The translations under genes and the position numbers were made by a program. From positions 1 through 41,113 of the IMG/VR virus record IMGVR_UViG_3300030390_001445: DNA of 41,113 nt, one strand, 5' to 3'. This DNA is from a virus. How positions within the stretch are numbered: the first letter of the stretch is position 1; each line of letters opens with the position of its first letter. This document shows, piece after piece, positions 38,226 to 41,113 of the stretch. A model generated the notes under the pieces. It searched no databases and was not told the origin of the DNA. It saw only the letters and a list, made by a program, of their open reading frames with translations.

Positions 38226-38678
38226 ATGAGTACAAAATTAGATATAACAAATAGTATTAACACCATTGATGATGGTGGTTTAAATACGGCTTTAGAAGTT
38301 AGAACAACTTTAAATACTTTAAAAGATAATGCTTATGGAAGCGTCATAAATGATACTCAAGCTACAACAAATATATTAACGGCTGATAATGCTACCAATA
38401 GACAATATAATATTAATATTGTAAAACAAGGTAGAAAAGTATTATTAATTGGTTTTTTAAAAAATAATACTGCATCAATGATATCTGGAGAAGTTTTTTT
38501 AACTATAAACGCAGGAGAATATACTCAAGATTCTAATGTTATAACTTTTTATGCTAAAAAACAATTTGGAGGCTCTAATGTTAGGTGTTCTTTAGGTGCT
38601 AACACATTAACACTTATTGATACAATAGGTGCAAATGAAACAATATTTTTTGAAACAACTTACTTTACACAAAATTAA
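38226..38678 (+). CDS. Small tail protein, beta-rich
   Basis: 150 residues. Helical start with ALEVRTTLNTLKDNAYG, then beta strands (KVLLIGFLKNNTASMISGEV, TLTLIDTIGANETIFFETT), much like short fibre or carbohydrate-facing domains. Placed among tail-fibre genes. Function inferred from position. Confidence 0.55.
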   Translation: MSTKLDITNSINTIDDGGLNTALEVRTTLNTLKDNAYGSVINDTQATTNILTADNATNRQYNINIVKQGRKVLLIGFLKNNTASMISGEVFLTINAGEYTQDSNVITFYAKKQFGGSNVRCSLGANTLTLIDTIGANETIFFETTYFTQN

Positions 38679-38680
38679 TT

Positions 38681-39760
38681 ATGGCAATAATAGGACAAAA
38701 AATAACGGAATTTAGAGAAGAATACAGCGAAAACTTATTGCCTGCTAATTCTTTATTTAATAACGCAATACCTGTAAATTTAACAAGCGGTTCAGCTTCT
38801 TTTGATTTTACTAATGATTATAACTTTGCTGGTGGTAAAAGTTTATATTGTTTTATGCAGTCTTATAAAACAACTGACATAGCTTTTAATTTTGGGAGTG
38901 AATTAACTACAACTATAAATAACACAGGAAATTACATTTTTTCTTTTAGGTTGTTAAATGCTAATACTACAACTATCGGATTTCCTGCCTTTGTTATTTA
39001 TGCAAAAATTTGGGTTAACGGCATAAATGTAGATGATTTGGAATTTCACATGGTTTCAGATGAAACAACTTATTCTAAAAAATGGGTTACTTTTGCACAG
39101 AGTTACAATTTCACACAAACAGATGAGGTTGATTTTTCATTTTATATTGATGCGGATTTAAGTTATCCTTTTAATAATTTAGGTTTTTATATTGACGGTT
39201 TAAAACTTGAATATGACGACAGATTTTTAGGAACACCAAGTATTTATAGTAAGCCTTTAGATAATTTTGCTACTGAAAACTATTGTAATAACTTAACTGG
39301 TTGGGGACGTTATTTAGACGACACTTATACAGTTGGAAGTCCTTTATCTATTTTAAGCGGTGTTAGAGGAACTTTTACAAATAACGCAGTTTCTAAACTT
39401 GAAACACAATTACCAAGTGATGCAACAACTTTCTTTGACGAAACAACTCAAAAAATTATTGCTACAAATAATGGGGATAGCTATAATTTAAGCATAAGAT
39501 TTAAAGCTAAAATGTCGGTAAATAATGGTTATTTTGATATTGATTTAGATATTGGTGGTACGCAAGGAATTATATCACAAGAGAGCGTGGTATTTACAAG
39601 GTCTGCAAATACAGAACAAAGATTTGATATTGATTTAACTGTGTTTAGTGGTTCTACTTTTGTAGCGAATGGTGGTACTTTAAGTATAACTCCTCAAAAT
39701 GGAAATATGGAAATTTACGATATTTCTTTTGTAATTGTTAGAACACATAAAGCAAAATAA
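38681..39760 (+). CDS. Tail fibre-like protein with jelly-roll carbohydrate-binding features
   Basis: 359 residues. Two jelly-roll-like halves: residues ~20-180 (GSASFDFTNDYNFAGGKSLY, GFPAFVIYAKIWVNG, VDFSFYIDADLSYPF, then FYIDGLKLEYDD) and ~190-355 (SYNLSIRFKAKMSVNNGYFD, ending MEIYDISFVIV). Such domains bind sugars. It probably takes part in host recognition. Assignment by fold impression only. Confidence 0.6.
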   Translation: MAIIGQKITEFREEYSENLLPANSLFNNAIPVNLTSGSASFDFTNDYNFAGGKSLYCFMQSYKTTDIAFNFGSELTTTINNTGNYIFSFRLLNANTTTIGFPAFVIYAKIWVNGINVDDLEFHMVSDETTYSKKWVTFAQSYNFTQTDEVDFSFYIDADLSYPFNNLGFYIDGLKLEYDDRFLGTPSIYSKPLDNFATENYCNNLTGWGRYLDDTYTVGSPLSILSGVRGTFTNNAVSKLETQLPSDATTFFDETTQKIIATNNGDSYNLSIRFKAKMSVNNGYFDIDLDIGGTQGIISQESVVFTRSANTEQRFDIDLTVFSGSTFVANGGTLSITPQNGNMEIYDISFVIVRTHKAK

Positions 39761-39761
39761 T

Positions 39762-40883
39762 ATGGCAACAATAGAAATAAGAAAAAAAACAAGTAAAGTC
39801 TGGCAACACGTTTCAAGTGATTTCGGAACTTACATAGTGTCTAAAATGTATTGCAAAACAGATGGTAATATATTTAAAGTTACTGAACATGGAGGCGCAA
39901 AACGTGGAGAATATAATATTTCAGATATTACAATTTATGACGATACTGTAAGCGGTGGGGCTGAAACATTTGCAACACCTTTATTATTAATGAAGCGTTT
40001 AGAAGCACTTTCATATGTGGGTTTTTATTATGATGGGGATGTTATACCAGCTGATTTAATCAGTACAGACGCATCTAATACATTAATTTTAGGAAGTGAC
40101 GGAAAACTTTATAGCGCAGGTGGCGGTGCGGTTGCGTTTAGTTCTATTACTGGCGACCCTTACGATAATACTAATTTAACAAATGCTTTAAATGCAAAAG
40201 AAAACTCTTTAGGATTTACGCCAGAAAACGTATCTAACAAGAGTACAAATGTAGAAACAGACCAATCAAGTAATACAAAATACCCGAGTGTTAAAAGTGT
40301 TTACGATTGGGCGGTTGGTAAGTATCAAAACATTTTAGTAAGTGGTGTTAATATAAGACCAGTTAACGGAGAAAGTTTATTAGGTAGTACCAATTTAGTG
40401 GTTAGTGGTTTAAGAAAGCAAACATACACATTAACAAGAGATTGGTTAACTTCCACTTTGGATAGGGTTTATTATATTAGTTTTAATAATAATGCTATTG
40501 AGCATAGACCCGTTGGGTCTAATACTACGGTAATTGATAGTTTATTTGGGCGTAATGCAGGAATGTTTATAGCTCCTTATAATTGCAGAATAAAAAAAAT
40601 AATTTGTACGACAAGAAATACAGGCTCTTTTACAGGCAAATTAGGGCTTGGAAGTGGAACTATAGATACGAGCAGTATAAATAACAATTTCACTAATAAA
40701 ATAGTTCATTTAGATAGCGCAATAACAAGCGCTGGTTTCTTTTTAAATGAATATGTTTTTCCAATTGTTGGAGGTGCTACAATAACAGCAGGCGACGTAA
40801 TAAGTCCTACTCTTTATTTTTCGGCACAAGCACAAACTACAAAAAGTGGGGTTACTATACAAATTGAAATAGAAGAAGTATAA
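39762..40883 (+). CDS. Tail fibre protein
   Basis: 373 residues from ATG 39762. A TTG start 27 bases upstream would overlap the previous gene. N-terminal domain (~1-60, IEIRKKTSKVWQHVSSDFGT), middle with KENSLGFTPENVSNKS and SVKSVYDWAVGK, which is the LGFTPEN...YPSVKSVY fibre phrase common in phage tail fibres, and a C-terminal beta domain (~290-373) that is repeated with changes at bases 1-252. Likely receptor binding. Confidence 0.75.
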   Translation: MATIEIRKKTSKVWQHVSSDFGTYIVSKMYCKTDGNIFKVTEHGGAKRGEYNISDITIYDDTVSGGAETFATPLLLMKRLEALSYVGFYYDGDVIPADLISTDASNTLILGSDGKLYSAGGGAVAFSSITGDPYDNTNLTNALNAKENSLGFTPENVSNKSTNVETDQSSNTKYPSVKSVYDWAVGKYQNILVSGVNIRPVNGESLLGSTNLVVSGLRKQTYTLTRDWLTSTLDRVYYISFNNNAIEHRPVGSNTTVIDSLFGRNAGMFIAPYNCRIKKIICTTRNTGSFTGKLGLGSGTIDTSSINNNFTNKIVHLDSAITSAGFFLNEYVFPIVGGATITAGDVISPTLYFSAQAQTTKSGVTIQIEIEEV

Positions 40884-41113
40884 TGAGGCAATTTATAAAA
40901 GATAATAAACCATACAGTCAAACTGATAGAGCTGATTTAATAGAGCAATATTTATCTATTGGATGTGAAGAGGTTAACGTATTGTACAACAATGAATTTA
41001 TAGACCCTATTTGGAACGGTTCGGAGTTTGTAGAAACTGCAACGCAAGAAGAAATAAACGCTTCTAAAAAGTCTACTTATTTAGAAAAATTGATTAAATT
41101 AGTCAACTATTTA
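40632..41113. repeat. Right copy of a diverged genome-end overlap
   Basis: Matches 1-482 with about 26 substitutions and no indels. Changes cluster at four spots (equivalents of bases 96-117, 215-216, 299-305 and 386-406). It marks the point where the sequence passes one full genome length. Confidence 0.93.
40883..41113 (+). CDS. Tail-fibre-associated protein, 5' part (3' partial)
   Basis: First 77 codons of the gene whose complete version is at 252-917; the frame is open to the window edge. TAATG overlap with the fibre gene is kept. Amino-acid differences to the other copy are few (for example D/N at residue 32 and H/Q at residue 22). Confidence 0.75.
   Translation, partial: MRQFIKDNKPYSQTDRADLIEQYLSIGCEEVNVLYNNEFIDPIWNGSEFVETATQEEINASKKSTYLEKLIKLVNYL

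Noticed and set aside
1-41113. Diversity-generating retroelement as the cause of the changed fibre end (1-482 versus 40632-41113)
   Set aside because: Substitutions are of mixed types, not limited to adenines of a template, they extend into the next gene, and no reverse transcriptase is present.
1-41113. tRNA or rRNA genes
   Set aside because: I saw no cloverleaf-like segment with the usual T-loop signature and no rRNA-like sequence. A dedicated search would be needed to exclude a tRNA.

Overview
The window is a phage genome, or an integrated or concatemeric copy of one. Every supported gene lies on the + strand and the DNA is very AT-rich. Bacteroidota-type promoters (TTG, a spacer of about 20, then TAnnTTTG) recur, and ribosome binding is AT-rich with no clear Shine-Dalgarno. 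Together with protein families such as DUF3127-like and DUF3310, this points to a phage of a Flavobacteriia-like host. The gene set (HK97-type head, tape measure of about 1,100 residues, no sheath) suggests a siphovirus. Bases 1-482 recur at 40632-41113 with about 26 substitutions and no indels, so one genome unit is about 40.6 kb and the contig runs past one full turn. The two ends are not the same sequence.

Layout: 1-2251 holds the end of the tail-fibre region, a fibre-adjacent protein and a run of small membrane proteins including a holin candidate. 2327-2740 is a T7-lysozyme-like amidase. 3327-5392 is cassette array 1. 5430-6812 holds a unimolecular-spanin-like lipoprotein and a metallophosphoesterase. 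6936-15316 is the early/replication region: small proteins, an SSB-like OB protein, DUF3310, a DnaA-domain-IV-like protein, a replisome-organiser-like protein, a primase-helicase and an HNH protein. A 266-bp gap at 11087-11352 seems to encode two short structured RNAs. 15381-20256 is cassette array 2, with three DNA methyltransferases. 20289-22371 holds small proteins and NinG. 22371-41113 holds terminase, portal, protease, capsid, connector and tail genes in standard order.

The outstanding feature is the two arrays. Thirteen attC-like elements alternate with thirteen short gene cassettes, all in one orientation. Each element starts with a TAAC box (AACG in 12 of 13) at the end of a gene, has a long imperfect hairpin, and ends with a GTT box. 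Each cassette's first bases (from the GTT box) are complementary to the TAAC box at its own end, as expected if each was once a circle closed at its own attC. No integrase is visible, so these resemble integron cassette clusters lacking an integrase, here on a phage. In six cases the next gene starts inside the element's loop and reads through the right arm; in five of those six the GTT box lies in the same codon phase, so cassette exchange could make in-frame fusions. Both arrays end in the same 29-bp sequence followed at equal distance by a second shared block.

How the parts may work together: replication genes are expressed from repeated promoter modules, structural genes from a promoter just before the portal, and the arrays are read from promoters just upstream of them. 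Array 2 carries methyltransferases without restriction enzymes, consistent with exchangeable anti-restriction cargo. Array 1 sits between the endolysin and the putative spanin. Functional statements rest on motif recognition by eye; no database search was run.
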